Source: Hahellaceae bacterium (GTDB taxonomy: Bacteria > Pseudomonadota > Gammaproteobacteria > Pseudomonadales > Oleiphilaceae). From it: a stretch of 64,000 bases of DNA. Made by a program: the position numbers and the translations under genes. The stretch lies in contig JADGDV010000002.1 of assembly GCA_016744695.1 (NCBI GenBank), positions 62,001-126,000 on the forward strand, read 5' to 3'. The notes beneath the pieces are model-generated. The model was not told the DNA's origin. It searched no databases and worked only from the letters and a program-made list of their open reading frames with translations. This document shows, piece after piece, positions 9,215 through 18,380 of the stretch. Numbering within the stretch: the stretch's first letter is position 1; each line of letters begins with the position of its first letter.

Positions 9215-9328
9215 GGTCTCACCTTCATGACTACAACAAGGGAAATCTATTTAGAAATAAAGTCTCACAATTGACTGTATTGCAAAATGGACTCTTTAGG
9301 TATCGTATTAAAATTATGTGATTTTTTA

Positions 9329-9343
9329 TGTGATGTTGTCACA
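9329..9343. promoter_or_regulatory. Palindrome TGTGA-N5-TCACA upstream of ccoG (possible CRP/FNR-family site)
   Basis: A perfect inverted repeat of five bases per arm with a five-base spacer lies 115 bases before the ccoG start. It resembles the CRP consensus TGTGA-N6-TCACA but is one base short, and it does not fit the FNR spacing. A direct repeat ATGTGAT also occurs 11 bases upstream (9317) of the copy inside this palindrome. The site may be a regulator target or chance. It is listed because it lies in the only gap between the oxidase and the assembly genes. Confidence 0.3.
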
Positions 9344-9355
9344 GTCCGAGGGAGA

Positions 9356-9383
9356 AACAAGGGGCATTATTATGCCCCTTGTT
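9356..9383 (-). terminator. Hairpin after ccoP, probable weak terminator
   Basis: AACAAGGGGCAT and ATGCCCCTTGTT form a perfect 12-base-pair stem with a four-base loop, a few bases after the ccoP stop codon in the direction of transcription. On the minus strand it is followed by TTTCTCC, a poor T tract, so termination may be partial. It would reduce but not abolish readthrough from ccoNOQP into ccoGHIS, and would protect the 3' end of the oxidase mRNA. Confidence 0.7.
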
Positions 9384-9388
9384 TAGTA

Positions 9389-10285
9389 TTACTGGCCTTT
9401 TGAAAGGCTGTAAATATAAGCTGCTAGTACATGAACCTTCTCTTCGCCAAGAAGGTCTTTATGTGCTGGCATAACACCGGCGCGACCAAACTCAATAGTC
9501 TGCTGAATCATTGACGGTGTGCCACCATATAACCATGCGTTATCAGTTAAGTTAGGTGCGCCCAGAGCTTGCATACCTTTAGCATCGGCACCGTGACATG
9601 CGGAGCAGGCTGTTTGGAACATCGTTGCTCCTCGTTCTGCTGATGGCTTGTTTTCGGCTCTGTCGCTGAATGAAAGAAGGTAATTGCTTAAATCTGTAAT
9701 ATCACTCTTAGACATTGCAGGATTTAAACCTTTAGCAGGCATGCTGGCCATTCTTCCTTCCATAATCGATGCTTTGATTTGATCGGCGGAACCACCATAT
9801 AACCAGTCATTATCTGTTAGGTTAGGGAATCCAACTGCACCACGTGCTGTTGAACCATGACAAACAGAACAATTGTTAGCAAAAAGACGCTGGCCTACTT
9901 TAAGTGCTGCAGGGTCGGTTGAAAGATCTTCAACTGACTTTTCAGCAAATGCTTTAAAGATAGGGTCGTATTTTTCATTTGCTTTAGCAACTTCATTTTC
10001 CCACTGATTAACTTGAGTCCATCCAAGGAATCCCTTGAAGTTTCCTAAGCCAGGGTAAAGTGCGTAGTAAGCTAAGCCAAATATAATTGTGGCCAAAAAC
10101 ATATAGAACCACCACTTAGGTAGTGGGTTGTCAAGCTCTTCGATTCCATCGAATGAGTGACCCATTGTTTCTTCTGTTTCACTGTCTGTGGTTTGACTCT
10201 TACGGGTTGCGTAGAGTAACCACCAGCAGCCAAATATGCTGCCGAGACTAATGACAATGATCCATGCGCTCCAAAAACTACTCAT
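9389..10285 (-). CDS. ccoP: cbb3 cytochrome c oxidase subunit III, dihaem cytochrome CcoP
   Basis: CcoP is a dihaem c-type cytochrome that passes electrons from soluble cytochrome c towards CcoO and the catalytic subunit. The 298-residue protein has an N-terminal segment with two membrane helices (about 5-25 and 58-77) carrying the family motif D-N-P-L-P-K-W-W. Two periplasmic cytochrome c domains follow with CSVCH at 139-143 and CSACH at 227-231, each with a downstream methionine ligand context. The start overlaps the end of ccoQ by eight bases, showing coupling. Two near-identical N-L-T-D-N-x-W-L-Y-G-G segments reflect the duplicated haem domain. Confidence 0.98.
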   Translation of the reverse strand: MSSFWSAWIIVISLGSIFGCWWLLYATRKSQTTDSETEETMGHSFDGIEELDNPLPKWWFYMFLATIIFGLAYYALYPGLGNFKGFLGWTQVNQWENEVAKANEKYDPIFKAFAEKSVEDLSTDPAALKVGQRLFANNCSVCHGSTARGAVGFPNLTDNDWLYGGSADQIKASIMEGRMASMPAKGLNPAMSKSDITDLSNYLLSFSDRAENKPSAERGATMFQTACSACHGADAKGMQALGAPNLTDNAWLYGGTPSMIQQTIEFGRAGVMPAHKDLLGEEKVHVLAAYIYSLSKGQ

Positions 10286-10463
10286 GGTCTTTATTCTCCG
10301 TATTGCTAGTCGTACGGTTGGCTATTTCTTCATCATTAAAAGGTAAGTTTGATGCATCATCAAACTTACTTTTTCGCTTCGAGCTATAAGTCCAAAGACA
10401 AATAGCGATGAAGGTTATCATTACCACGATAGTCGAAATGCCACGTAACGTATTAATATCCAT
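10278..10463 (-). CDS. ccoQ: cbb3 oxidase small subunit CcoQ
   Basis: CcoQ is a short single-span protein that stabilises the cbb3 complex. The 61-residue product has one membrane helix at about 8-26 and a charged cytoplasmic tail with the usual basic-then-acidic composition. It lies eight bases after ccoO and overlaps ccoP by eight bases. The identification is mainly from size, topology and position between ccoO and ccoP. Confidence 0.93.
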   Translation of the reverse strand: MDINTLRGISTIVVMITFIAICLWTYSSKRKSKFDDASNLPFNDEEIANRTTSNTENKDHE

Positions 10464-10471
10464 GATGTTTG

Positions 10472-11080
10472 TTATCGCTTATTCTTAAGCAGAGTACCTA
10501 ACTGCTGTAAATAGGCCACCATTGCTTCTATTTCATACTTGCCCTTAACTGCATCAGATGCACCAGCAATATCTTCGTCAGTATATGGTACACCTACGGC
10601 TCTAAGTGCCTCCATACGCTTAGGAGTGATTTTGTGATCTATCTTCGCAGTAAACAACCAAGGGTAAGATGGCATTTTAGACTCAGGTACAACATTACGC
10701 GGGTTGTACAAGTGTGCTCTCTGCCAATCGTCACTATATCGTCCACCTACACGTGCTAGGTCAGGACCAGTACGCTTAGAACCCCATAAGAATGGGTGCT
10801 CATAAACTTGCTCACCAGCAACTGAATAGTGGCCATAACGCTCTGTTTCGGCACGGAAAGGTCTGATCATTTGCGTGTGACAAACATGACAGCCTTCGCG
10901 AATATAGATATCACGACCTTCTAACTGAAGTGCGGTTATAGGTTTAAGGCCTTCAATAGGCTCATTCACTTGCTTAGAGAAAAATAATGGAACAATTTCT
11001 ACTAGCGCACCAAAGCTAATGGCTACAATGATCAGGATGATCATCAGCCCAAGGTTTTTTTCTACAATTTCATGATTCAT
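10472..11080 (-). CDS. ccoO: cbb3 cytochrome c oxidase subunit II, monohaem cytochrome CcoO
   Basis: CcoO is a membrane-anchored c-type cytochrome that donates electrons to CcoN. The 202-residue protein has one N-terminal membrane helix (about 11-34) and the haem motif CHVCH at 64-68. The conserved [14 protein letters not shown] follows the haem motif. A methionine in S-K-M-P-S-Y-P is the likely distal haem ligand. It follows ccoN after 12 bases and precedes ccoQ by eight, in one transcript. Confidence 0.98.
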   Translation of the reverse strand: MNHEIVEKNLGLMIILIIVAISFGALVEIVPLFFSKQVNEPIEGLKPITALQLEGRDIYIREGCHVCHTQMIRPFRAETERYGHYSVAGEQVYEHPFLWGSKRTGPDLARVGGRYSDDWQRAHLYNPRNVVPESKMPSYPWLFTAKIDHKITPKRMEALRAVGVPYTDEDIAGASDAVKGKYEIEAMVAYLQQLGTLLKNKR

Positions 11081-11092
11081 ATCTAAAACCCC

Positions 11093-12520
11093 TTAAGCTG
11101 TCTGTGGAACGTTATCAAGTGCCTGCGCTTCTTTAAGTCGCACAGTCATCCACAAGTTATAAGCCATTATGAACATTCCTGTAAGGAATATTGCACCACC
11201 AATAGCACGAACAAGGTAACCCATGTGACTTGCTTCAAGTGACTCTACAAAGCTATAGGTTAAAGTACCGTCTTCGTTAATCGCTCTCCACATCAAACCT
11301 TGCATAATGCCGTTAACCCACATTGCAACAATATAAAGAACCGTACCGATAGTCGCTAACCAAAAGTGAACGTTAATCAATGCAGTGCTGTACATTTCTT
11401 TAATGCCGTAAAGCTTTGGAATCAGGTGATAAATTGCACCAATAGAAACCATTGCAACCCAGCCTAATGCGCCAGAGTGTACATGGCCTACGGTCCAGTC
11501 GGTGTTATGCGAAAGTGCGTTAACTGTTTTAATCGCCATCATTGGGCCTTCAAATGTAGACATGCCATAGAATGATAACGAAACAACAAGGAAGCGTAGG
11601 ATAGGGTCTGTTCTTAGCTTATGCCAAGCGCCAGACAGTGTCATCATACCGTTGATCATCCCGCCCCAAGAAGGTGCTAGAAGAATCAAAGACATTACCA
11701 TGCCTGCGCTTTGAGCCCAGTCTGGTAGTGTGCTGTAGTGAAGGTGGTGTGATCCAGCCCAAACATATAGAGTGATCAAAGCCCAAAAGTGAACAATCGA
11801 CAGTCTATAAGAATAAACAGGACGCTCTGCTTGTTTAGGTACAAAGTAATACATAATACCTAAGAAACCTGCTGTCAGGAAGAAACCAACGGCATTGTGT
11901 CCATACCACCACTGAACCATCGCATCGATAGTACCAGGGTAAATTGAGTATGATTTCCAGAGAGTAACAGGGATTTCAAGGTTGTTCACAATATGGAGTA
12001 CTGCGATTGTGATAATAAAAGCACCAAAGAACCAGTTAGCCACATAAATGTGCGGAGTTTTACGCTTCATAATCGTGCCGAAGAATAAAATGGCATAGCC
12101 AACCCAAACGATAGTAATTAAAATATCAATTGGCCACTCAAGTTCTGCATATTCTTTTGATGAAGTAAAACCCATAGGAAGAGTAATTGCGGCTAATACA
12201 ATAACCAACTGCCAACCCCAAAAAACAAACGAGGCTAAAGAGTCAGATAAGAGTCGTGTCTGGCAGGTGCGCTGCACAACGTATAGAGAGGTAGCAAAAA
12301 GTGCTGAACCACCAAAGGCAAATATAACGGCGTTTGTGTGAAGAGGGCGAATACGACCAAAGCTAAGCCATGGTGTATTAAAGTTGAGTTCAGGCCATAC
12401 GAGTTGCGATGCAATTAATACACCAACAGCCATCCCAACAATCCCCCACACAACGGTCATAATGGCGAATTGGCGCACCACTTTGTAGTTGTATGTTGTT
12501 TGATTGTTTACTGTGCTCAT
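11093..12520 (-). CDS. ccoN: cbb3 cytochrome c oxidase catalytic subunit I, CcoN
   Basis: CcoN is the proton-pumping haem-copper catalytic subunit that reduces oxygen to water with high affinity. The 475-residue protein has about 12 membrane helices. It has H61 as a low-spin haem ligand, H208 with H258/H259 as Cu-B ligands, and H346 and H348 as haem ligands in V-G-H-V-H-S-G. These are the standard C-type oxidase positions. It is the first gene of ccoNOQP. The 354-base leader contains two one-mismatch FNR boxes and a third box with a five-base spacer, so induction by FNR at low oxygen is likely. Confidence 0.98.
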   Translation of the reverse strand: MSTVNNQTTYNYKVVRQFAIMTVVWGIVGMAVGVLIASQLVWPELNFNTPWLSFGRIRPLHTNAVIFAFGGSALFATSLYVVQRTCQTRLLSDSLASFVFWGWQLVIVLAAITLPMGFTSSKEYAELEWPIDILITIVWVGYAILFFGTIMKRKTPHIYVANWFFGAFIITIAVLHIVNNLEIPVTLWKSYSIYPGTIDAMVQWWYGHNAVGFFLTAGFLGIMYYFVPKQAERPVYSYRLSIVHFWALITLYVWAGSHHLHYSTLPDWAQSAGMVMSLILLAPSWGGMINGMMTLSGAWHKLRTDPILRFLVVSLSFYGMSTFEGPMMAIKTVNALSHNTDWTVGHVHSGALGWVAMVSIGAIYHLIPKLYGIKEMYSTALINVHFWLATIGTVLYIVAMWVNGIMQGLMWRAINEDGTLTYSFVESLEASHMGYLVRAIGGAIFLTGMFIMAYNLWMTVRLKEAQALDNVPQTA

Positions 12521-12715
12521 TTTCAGGATCCAATTTTTATCACGAACTTGAATTGAAAGGTAATGCTTGAAATACCAAAGTACTTATTAGGCATGATATT
12601 TAGAGTTAATAAATACATGACTATCAATAACTATAGCTATTTCTTATAGATTGAAAAGAACTTAACCGTGCTCCCGATCAGTTATTTCAATCATTTTTTT
12701 TGCTGTACTTTGACG

Positions 12716-12730
12716 TTGATACAAAATCAA
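12716..12730 (-). promoter_or_regulatory. FNR-like palindrome with five-base spacer upstream of ccoN
   Basis: TTGAT-ACAAA-ATCAA has both perfect FNR half-sites, but they are separated by five bases instead of four. FNR normally needs four, so this may be a decayed site or one for another family member. It is the copy closest to ccoN (about 200 bases). Confidence 0.35.
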
Positions 12731-12762
12731 TAGTAGCAGCGCGCGAAGCATACGTTTTGTTA

Positions 12763-12776
12763 TTGATGAATGTCAA
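12763..12776 (-). promoter_or_regulatory. FNR box upstream of ccoN
   Basis: TTGATGAATGTCAA matches TTGAT-N4-ATCAA at nine of the ten defined positions. It lies 243 bases before ccoN and is the best candidate for direct FNR control of the oxidase operon. Confidence 0.7.
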
Positions 12777-12825
12777 TAGATTGGGGGTTTGAGTGGGCTA
12801 ATTTGAGGTCAGACTTTGTGCTCTG

Positions 12826-12839
12826 ATGATGTATATCAA
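12826..12839 (-). promoter_or_regulatory. Second FNR box upstream of ccoN
   Basis: ATGATGTATATCAA has one complete half-site and one mismatch in the other. It lies 50 bases after the first box centre to centre measure of 63, nearer to the fnr stop. It could be an upstream auxiliary site for ccoN. The centre-to-centre distance from 12763-12776 is 63 bases, six helical turns, which would place both on the same face of the DNA. Confidence 0.55.
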
Positions 12840-12874
12840 CAAAGTTAATAAAAAATACCTATAAATAAGTATTT

Positions 12875-13603
12875 TTAGTGTTTTAGCATGTCATAATCAA
12901 TAATATGTATATTCTTTCCACTTATTTCGATAAGCACTTTATTTTGTAACGAGGTTAGTGATCGGCTGAGTGTCTCTTTTGTAATTCCAAGATAATCTGC
13001 TATTTCCTTTCGGCTCATACTTAACTTAATTTCTCTGTATGTGAGGTTACGATCTTTAAATCGTGAGGCTATATTGTAAATGAAGGCACGCACTTTATTT
13101 TCAGCACTTTTAGCGGTCGCTAGGCTCTTTCTAATCTGTGATTCGTGGTAGCTATCGTCGGCAAATAATTTAATAATTTGAGTTGAAATAGAGGGTAAGC
13201 TGCTAGCACTTTTGGTTAGATTGTCATAGGGGAGGATGCATAGGGTGGAGTCTTCTAATGCTATAAGTGTATGAGAATAAACACCGGTAGCGATGGCATT
13301 TTGTCCTGTTAGCTCACCTTTTAATTTGAACCCAAGTATTTGTTCTTCATCTCCTGACAAGCAGACTTCTTTTGCAGAGCCTGTTGTTAGAGCATAAAGC
13401 GACTTAAATGGTTGTCCCTCTTGATAAATAATATCACCTTTTTTGACGGGCTGTTTTTTTAATAATAGTTGATCACTTATATCAAAAACGGAGTCGCCCA
13501 CCGATGTTGGCTCGCATACTGGATACAGAGAGCAATTGCTACAGTTTATGTGGGCGGTGCTTACAGAAGAATTAAATGAAGGTGATAAAGTTTTTTTAGT
13601 CAT
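12875..13603 (-). CDS. fnr: FNR/Anr-type oxygen-sensing transcriptional regulator
   Basis: FNR proteins hold an oxygen-labile 4Fe-4S cluster that allows dimerisation and DNA binding when oxygen is low. The 242-residue protein has the four ligand cysteines: C21, C24 and C30 in the N-terminal cluster motif, and C122. These correspond to C20, C23, C29 and C122 of E. coli FNR. A cyclic-nucleotide-type beta barrel follows, then a C-terminal helix-turn-helix with M-S-R-K-E-I-A-D-Y-L-G and K-E-T-L-S-R at about 193-211. The E..SR recognition pattern predicts binding to TTGAT-N4-ATCAA, which is what is found before hemN and ccoN. In Pseudomonas the orthologue is called Anr. Confidence 0.96.
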   Translation of the reverse strand: MTKKTLSPSFNSSVSTAHINCSNCSLYPVCEPTSVGDSVFDISDQLLLKKQPVKKGDIIYQEGQPFKSLYALTTGSAKEVCLSGDEEQILGFKLKGELTGQNAIATGVYSHTLIALEDSTLCILPYDNLTKSASSLPSISTQIIKLFADDSYHESQIRKSLATAKSAENKVRAFIYNIASRFKDRNLTYREIKLSMSRKEIADYLGITKETLSRSLTSLQNKVLIEISGKNIHIIDYDMLKH

Positions 13604-13633
13604 GACACATTAAAGTCTATCGTAGGCATGTAT

Positions 13634-15199
13634 TCATTGATTATGGTCAAACAGCGTTGAATAGCTTTCAACCATTGAGTAAAGCTTGCTATTGATGTCC
13701 GATAATGAGTCACTTTGATTGCTAGTTTGTTCAGACATAGCCTCTAGTAAGCTTGTCTTTTTATTGAGGTCACTGGCTGATTGGTTTGTGTTTTTTGATT
13801 TATCAGACATTTCACCTAGTATTGAAATATTTTCAGTGACCGTATTAACAATGCTCTGTAATGAAGTCTCCATGTCTTCAATTCCAGTTAAAGCCTGTCC
13901 TATATTTCCTTTTGTATTGTCTAGAATCAATTTTGTATTGTCTGTGTCATCCCTTAGTGTGTCTATAATCGTATTGATTGCTTCAGTTGCATTTTGAGTT
14001 TTTGTAGCTAGTGCTCTTACTTCATCAGCAACAACAGCAAAGCCCCTTCCTGCATCACCGGCCCGAGCCGCTTCAATAGATGCATTTAATGCAAGTAAGT
14101 TGGTTTGTTCTGCAATACCAGAAATTTCTGTAAGGATGTTTGCAATTTCACCACAATCGTCAACAAGCTTGTTAGACAGTTCGGAGGCTTTAGTTGAATC
14201 TTTGTCTAGCTGATTAATATCATTGATAGATTTTTGATAATGCTTTTCTCCTGCAATACCCAGCTCTAAACAAGTGTTAGATGTAGCTTTCGCCCCATCA
14301 AGACTTGATAGAGTGTCTATAGTATTTGAAGTGAAATGTTTAAGATCCCCATAAGTATCTATCGTGCTGTTATGTTGCTGGTTAGAGTGTTTTTGAAGTG
14401 CGCTTGCTGCCTTAGATGCATCTTTTGCTTGATGTGATATATCTTTAATTACATGTTTTACCATATGAGAAAGTACTTTACGTTGTCGCTCTAATGCCTT
14501 GAATGCAGTGTGAATATTGGATGTGTTAGACACCTTGCCTGTATACATATATTGAGTAATTTTGCTTGTGTAGAGTTCATTAGCGATACGTTTAATGAAG
14601 CGAGACTCTCTCGATAATTGGACACTAACTAGTGTTCCAATGAATAGTGCCGAGATGATACTTATGGTAAAAGCCCACTCTAGGGGGAATGATTGAGTTG
14701 CGCCTATCGTGAGACAAGCTAGTAATAGATAAGAAATAAGTCCTACCACCAAAGGTGGGAGCTTGTAATGACGAGGGGTGGGTTTTTTTTCCCCATTATT
14801 AAGTCGGTTATAAATTATTTGAGCGCGAATTTTTTGTTGGTCACTTGGGGCGGTTTTTACAGATTCGTATCCTGTAATATCTTTGCCTGATTTAATTGGG
14901 CTTATATGCTCATCGACCCAATAAAAATCGCCATTTTTACAACGATTTTTTACAATGCCCATCCAAGGTTTACCGCTATTTAAGGTTAGCCATAACTCTT
15001 CAAAAATGGCGGGAGGGACATCCGGATGGCGAACAATATTATGTGAAGCATTAACTAAATCTGAAGTGGTAAATCCTGATGTTGTTGCAAACTCATCATT
15101 GCAATAGGTGATCACACCCTTGGTATTTGTTTTAACAACAAGTACATGATTGTCAGTAAGAAAGTGCTCTGTATCGTTTGTGGGTAAATTCTTGCGCAC
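13634..15199 (-). CDS. Aer-like PAS-domain methyl-accepting chemotaxis protein
   Basis: This is a probable aerotaxis or energy-taxis receptor. The 521-residue product begins (M)RKNLPTND, the usual Aer start, with a PAS domain at about 12-105 that in Aer binds FAD and reads redox state. Two adjacent membrane helices at about 150-190 follow, then a cytoplasmic signalling domain whose tip has [20 protein letters not shown]. There is no periplasmic ligand domain. I chose the GTG at 15199 because the alternative ATG at 15277 adds 26 residues unlike the family and has no ribosome site, although it overlaps the previous stop as TAATG. Placement next to fnr and the cbb3 oxidase supports an oxygen-related role. 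Confidence 0.9.
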   Translation of the reverse strand: MRKNLPTNDTEHFLTDNHVLVVKTNTKGVITYCNDEFATTSGFTTSDLVNASHNIVRHPDVPPAIFEELWLTLNSGKPWMGIVKNRCKNGDFYWVDEHISPIKSGKDITGYESVKTAPSDQQKIRAQIIYNRLNNGEKKPTPRHYKLPPLVVGLISYLLLACLTIGATQSFPLEWAFTISIISALFIGTLVSVQLSRESRFIKRIANELYTSKITQYMYTGKVSNTSNIHTAFKALERQRKVLSHMVKHVIKDISHQAKDASKAASALQKHSNQQHNSTIDTYGDLKHFTSNTIDTLSSLDGAKATSNTCLELGIAGEKHYQKSINDINQLDKDSTKASELSNKLVDDCGEIANILTEISGIAEQTNLLALNASIEAARAGDAGRGFAVVADEVRALATKTQNATEAINTIIDTLRDDTDNTKLILDNTKGNIGQALTGIEDMETSLQSIVNTVTENISILGEMSDKSKNTNQSASDLNKKTSLLEAMSEQTSNQSDSLSDINSKLYSMVESYSTLFDHNQ

Positions 15200-15276
15200 A
15201 TTGTATCCATTGTTTAAAAAATAACATGATTGTAAGGATAGGTGCTGAAACAGGGTTCGACAAATAACTCTTGCCA

Positions 15277-17100
15277 TTAAACTGTAAGGATTAAGTGTGA
15301 ACCATTATTAACTGTATTTCGGCCGTTATTCTTAGCACTGTATAAAGCTTGATCAGCAAGCCTGACAAGCGAAGTTTTATTCAGCTCAGGATATAACAAA
15401 GTGCTTATGCCAATACTGACAGTTAGTTTTATATCAATATTTGGGGCTTGGTAATTCAGCTTCCTAACGGATAATAAAACTTGATTTGCAATTATTTCTG
15501 CCCCCTGTGCATTTGTATTGGGCAAAACTACGGCAAATTCTTCACCACCGTAACGAGCCAGAAAATCACTAGGTCTGTTTAAGCATTGTTCAATAGCAGA
15601 AGCCGTGAGCTTTAAGCATGCATCTCCGATAAGGTGACCATATTGATCGTTTACCTTTTTAAAATAGTCTATATCTATTAATAAGAGGCTTGTAGGGATT
15701 TTTTCACGTATGGCCAACTTTATATATTCATCAAGTGTATCGTTAAAGAAGCGCCTGTTAGCAATGCCTGTTAGTTCGTCTGTGGTACTTTTTTCTTTAA
15801 GCGTTCTATTTAATAATGATAGCTCTGTCATAGCTTGTTGTAATTGAAATGTTCGCTCTGTCACTTGGTTTTCAAGGGTCTTTTTAGCTTCTGTTTCGTT
15901 ATCAATAAGTTGTTTGTTGAGTACGCGCACTCTTGTTGCTAGCGCAACATTAATGAATATAACCTGTGCTCCTGTCGCTATTCTTATAATATATTCTTGA
16001 ATAAATTGACCTGATATATAGCCAAATGTAGCTAAGGCATAGGTTAACGCACCGGTAAGAAAGATCGTCCATGCAATAACAAAAGATTTGGCAGGTTTGT
16101 AACCTTCGGCCATTCTGACAATGCCCGTTGCATAAACCAATATAATACTCAGTACTCCAAGCATTGTTCCTATTTTCACCGCGAGATGGTAGGGCGTAAA
16201 CAACCCGAACAGTATGATCGCTATGCCAAATACAGTGATAATGTTAGTTGTTTGAAAGGTTCTGTTCTGTTCGTTTGAAGTGTAAAGGAAAGACCTTGAG
16301 AATAACGCAATGGTCAATATGACAAAGCCTTCACTAACGGGGATGGCTGTGTTGGCCAGGCTAGGGTTGTTAGGCCATAAATATTGGAACGATAACCCGC
16401 TGATGGAGAACATAAAGATGCCAAGGGAGAGCATATATAATGTGTTATATAAATAAGATTTACTTTTTGTGGAGAAGAAAAGTAAGGCGTTGTATATCGA
16501 GAGGATTAACAGTGTGCCGTAATGTAGTCCCTGAAGTAGAGCGTGTGTATTACTTGTATAAAATAACTCTTCAGCTTGATAAAGCTGAAGAGGAAGTGTA
16601 ATTGCGCCGCTTGATACAACTTTAATATAAACATCAATTGATTCGTTTGGCTTGAACAAGATAGGGAATATGAAGTATTGGTGGTCGACAGGCCTTGTGT
16701 TGAAGGCTTTGCTGTCGCCGGTGTTTATAGTGGAGGTTTCTTTTGAACGAATAGTAGTAAACTGAATTTCATCTAATAACGGATAGTTTATTCGTGCGTA
16801 CCATTTTTTTTGATCTTGTGAGTTATTTACTACAGAAAAATGAAACCAATAAGCTGAATTTGTGCTGCTAAATGAAGGGGATTCGCCCTTGGCTTTGGAA
16901 AATACCGAAGACTGATTTAAATTGATCGCATCGTTTAGTGTTATTGTTGCTGATTTATCTTCATAATACTTAATCTGTGGCCCAACATCATAAACATCTA
17001 GGCTCTCGCTCAGGGTAATGTCTGCGCTGGGTGTTGCTGCCAGTGAAGAGCCAAGAGCAGCTATCCATATTAGGGCGATTAGATAAATCCGTTTAATCAT
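15277..17100 (-). CDS. Membrane diguanylate cyclase with 7TMR-DISM sensor and GGDEF domain
   Basis: This enzyme should make cyclic di-GMP from two GTP in response to a periplasmic cue. The 607-residue protein has a signal peptide (about 1-22), a periplasmic 7TMR-DISMED2-type beta domain to about 185, and seven membrane helices to about 390. A short coiled coil leads into a GGDEF domain with G-G-E-E-F at 518-522. The allosteric inhibition site R-x-x-D is present at 509-512, five residues before the signature, so product inhibition is likely. All catalytic residues look intact. The stop codon touches the long-form start of the chemoreceptor gene (TAATG), so the two may be cotranscribed. The ligand is unknown. 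Confidence 0.94.
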   Translation of the reverse strand: MIKRIYLIALIWIAALGSSLAATPSADITLSESLDVYDVGPQIKYYEDKSATITLNDAINLNQSSVFSKAKGESPSFSSTNSAYWFHFSVVNNSQDQKKWYARINYPLLDEIQFTTIRSKETSTINTGDSKAFNTRPVDHQYFIFPILFKPNESIDVYIKVVSSGAITLPLQLYQAEELFYTSNTHALLQGLHYGTLLILSIYNALLFFSTKSKSYLYNTLYMLSLGIFMFSISGLSFQYLWPNNPSLANTAIPVSEGFVILTIALFSRSFLYTSNEQNRTFQTTNIITVFGIAIILFGLFTPYHLAVKIGTMLGVLSIILVYATGIVRMAEGYKPAKSFVIAWTIFLTGALTYALATFGYISGQFIQEYIIRIATGAQVIFINVALATRVRVLNKQLIDNETEAKKTLENQVTERTFQLQQAMTELSLLNRTLKEKSTTDELTGIANRRFFNDTLDEYIKLAIREKIPTSLLLIDIDYFKKVNDQYGHLIGDACLKLTASAIEQCLNRPSDFLARYGGEEFAVVLPNTNAQGAEIIANQVLLSVRKLNYQAPNIDIKLTVSIGISTLLYPELNKTSLVRLADQALYSAKNNGRNTVNNGSHLILTV

Positions 17101-17209
17101 CGTTTTATTATAGTTTTTATAAGTTAATGAATAAAAGTCATGATGGAAATGAACAATATATGTTCGCTATGGCTATTTTATATACAAAATACACTTAAAT
17201 TTGGTAAAA

Positions 17210-18277
17210 ATGAATATTATTATATTGTACTGTCGTGCAGGATTTGAAGGTGAGTGCGCTCTAGAAATACAGGAGCAAGCATCTGTTATTGGTGTTTTCG
17301 GATACTGTAAAACGAATAAAGGTCAGGGCTTTGTTGAGTTTGTACTTAACGATAGTAAGGATGCTAAAAAGGTCTTTAAGCAGGTACAGCTGTCTGATTT
17401 AATTTTTGCACGCCAGTGGGCGCGGGTGAGTGAACCTTTAGCGAATTTATCAAGAGAAGATCGTGTTCAACCTATTATTGATTTTCTTTTAGCTGGAGAT
17501 AAAAAAGTTCGTGGATTGGTAACGGTTGACTGTCCTGATAGTGAAGGTGCTGCACAATTAAAAACCTTTGTTAGAAAGTTTACGTCTCCCATTGCTAAAG
17601 CATTAAAGCAAAATGGTTTGTTAACACCTAAGGCTGACCCTGATCTTGATCTGTTATGTTTGTTTTTTTCTGATTTTGATAAAGTTTATATCGGAGAGAT
17701 AGATAAAGATAATAGGAGCCCTAACCATTTAGGTATACCCAGACTTAAGTTTCCTAAAGACGCTCCAAGTCGTTCGACATTAAAGCTTGAAGAGGCTTGG
17801 CGAACATTCTTTCATCCTGATGAGTGGTATGACCAGTTAGGCGGGCACAAGAAAGCGGTAGATCTTGGTGCATGCCCAGGAGGTTGGACTTGGCAGCTGG
17901 TTAATCAGGGTATGGATGTTTTTGCAGTTGATCATGGACCAATGAATGAAGCATTAATGGCAAGTGGCCATGTTACTCACGTATTAGAAGACGGATTTGT
18001 TTATAAACCACCTAAAAAAGTAGACTGGATGGTGTGTGATATTGTAGATAAGCCAAAAAGAGTAACCGCCATGGTTATTGACTGGTTAGTGAGCGGACAG
18101 TGTAATAGGACTGTATTCAATTTTAAGTTACCCATGAAGAAGCGTTATCAGGAAGTAATGGAGTGTCTTCAGTTAATTGAAGAGGCATTAACTAAGAATG
18201 GTATGAGTTCAAGAATACAGGCTAAGCACCTTTATCATGATAGGGAAGAGATTACCTGCTTTATACAGGTAATCTAA
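17210..18277 (+). CDS. rlmM: 23S rRNA (cytidine-2498-2'-O)-methyltransferase RlmM
   Basis: RlmM adds a 2'-O-methyl group to C2498 of 23S rRNA using SAM. The 355-residue protein starts MNIIILYCRAGFEGECA, the conserved N-terminus. It has an N-terminal THUMP-like RNA-binding half and a Rossmann methyltransferase half with D-L-G-A-C-P-G-G-W-T-W near residue 219. The usual catalytic lysines and aspartate (in V-D-W-M-V-C-D and N-F-K-L-P-M-K) are present. An upstream TTG at 17201 could add three residues but is less likely. The last codons form part of a ten-base-pair stem-loop. It is a single gene, divergent from the diguanylate cyclase. Confidence 0.96.
   Translation: MNIIILYCRAGFEGECALEIQEQASVIGVFGYCKTNKGQGFVEFVLNDSKDAKKVFKQVQLSDLIFARQWARVSEPLANLSREDRVQPIIDFLLAGDKKVRGLVTVDCPDSEGAAQLKTFVRKFTSPIAKALKQNGLLTPKADPDLDLLCLFFSDFDKVYIGEIDKDNRSPNHLGIPRLKFPKDAPSRSTLKLEEAWRTFFHPDEWYDQLGGHKKAVDLGACPGGWTWQLVNQGMDVFAVDHGPMNEALMASGHVTHVLEDGFVYKPPKKVDWMVCDIVDKPKRVTAMVIDWLVSGQCNRTVFNFKLPMKKRYQEVMECLQLIEEALTKNGMSSRIQAKHLYHDREEITCFIQVI
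18249..18275 (+). repeat. Stem-loop overlapping the rlmM stop codon
   Basis: AGATTACCTG and CAGGTAATCT form a perfect ten-base-pair stem with a seven-base loop. It is made from the final rlmM codons and reaches the first base of the TAA stop. No T tract follows, so it is not a standard intrinsic terminator. It could protect the 3' end of the mRNA or assist factor-dependent termination before the convergent gene. Confidence 0.5.
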
Positions 18278-18380
18278 AGTCTAGCAAAAAAGTCACTCCT
18301 ACCCACCCCAGGGTGCTTTCTCTTGCTTTGCAATTCACCTTGTACGTGGGGGTGACCCTCTATTTAGGGTTTGATATCAA

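Larger units (their letters stand above)
12521..12874. other. Intergenic region between fnr and ccoN: oxidase promoter region
   Basis: This gene-free stretch of 354 bases separates the 3' end of fnr from the start of ccoN, both on the minus strand, so everything regulatory in it should serve ccoNOQP. It is AT-rich and holds three FNR-like palindromes, listed separately. I see no open frame of useful size and no hairpin with a T tract after fnr. A -10-like TACTAT lies at 12735-12730 on the minus strand, but its distance from the nearest box (37 bases centre to centre) is longer than the class II optimum. Confidence 0.7.

Noticed and set aside
18291-18375. C-rich and G-rich segments after rlmM (CACCCCAGGGTG and GGGGGTGACCCT) as another repeat copy
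   Set aside because: They share only short runs with the palindromic families and have no matching flanks.
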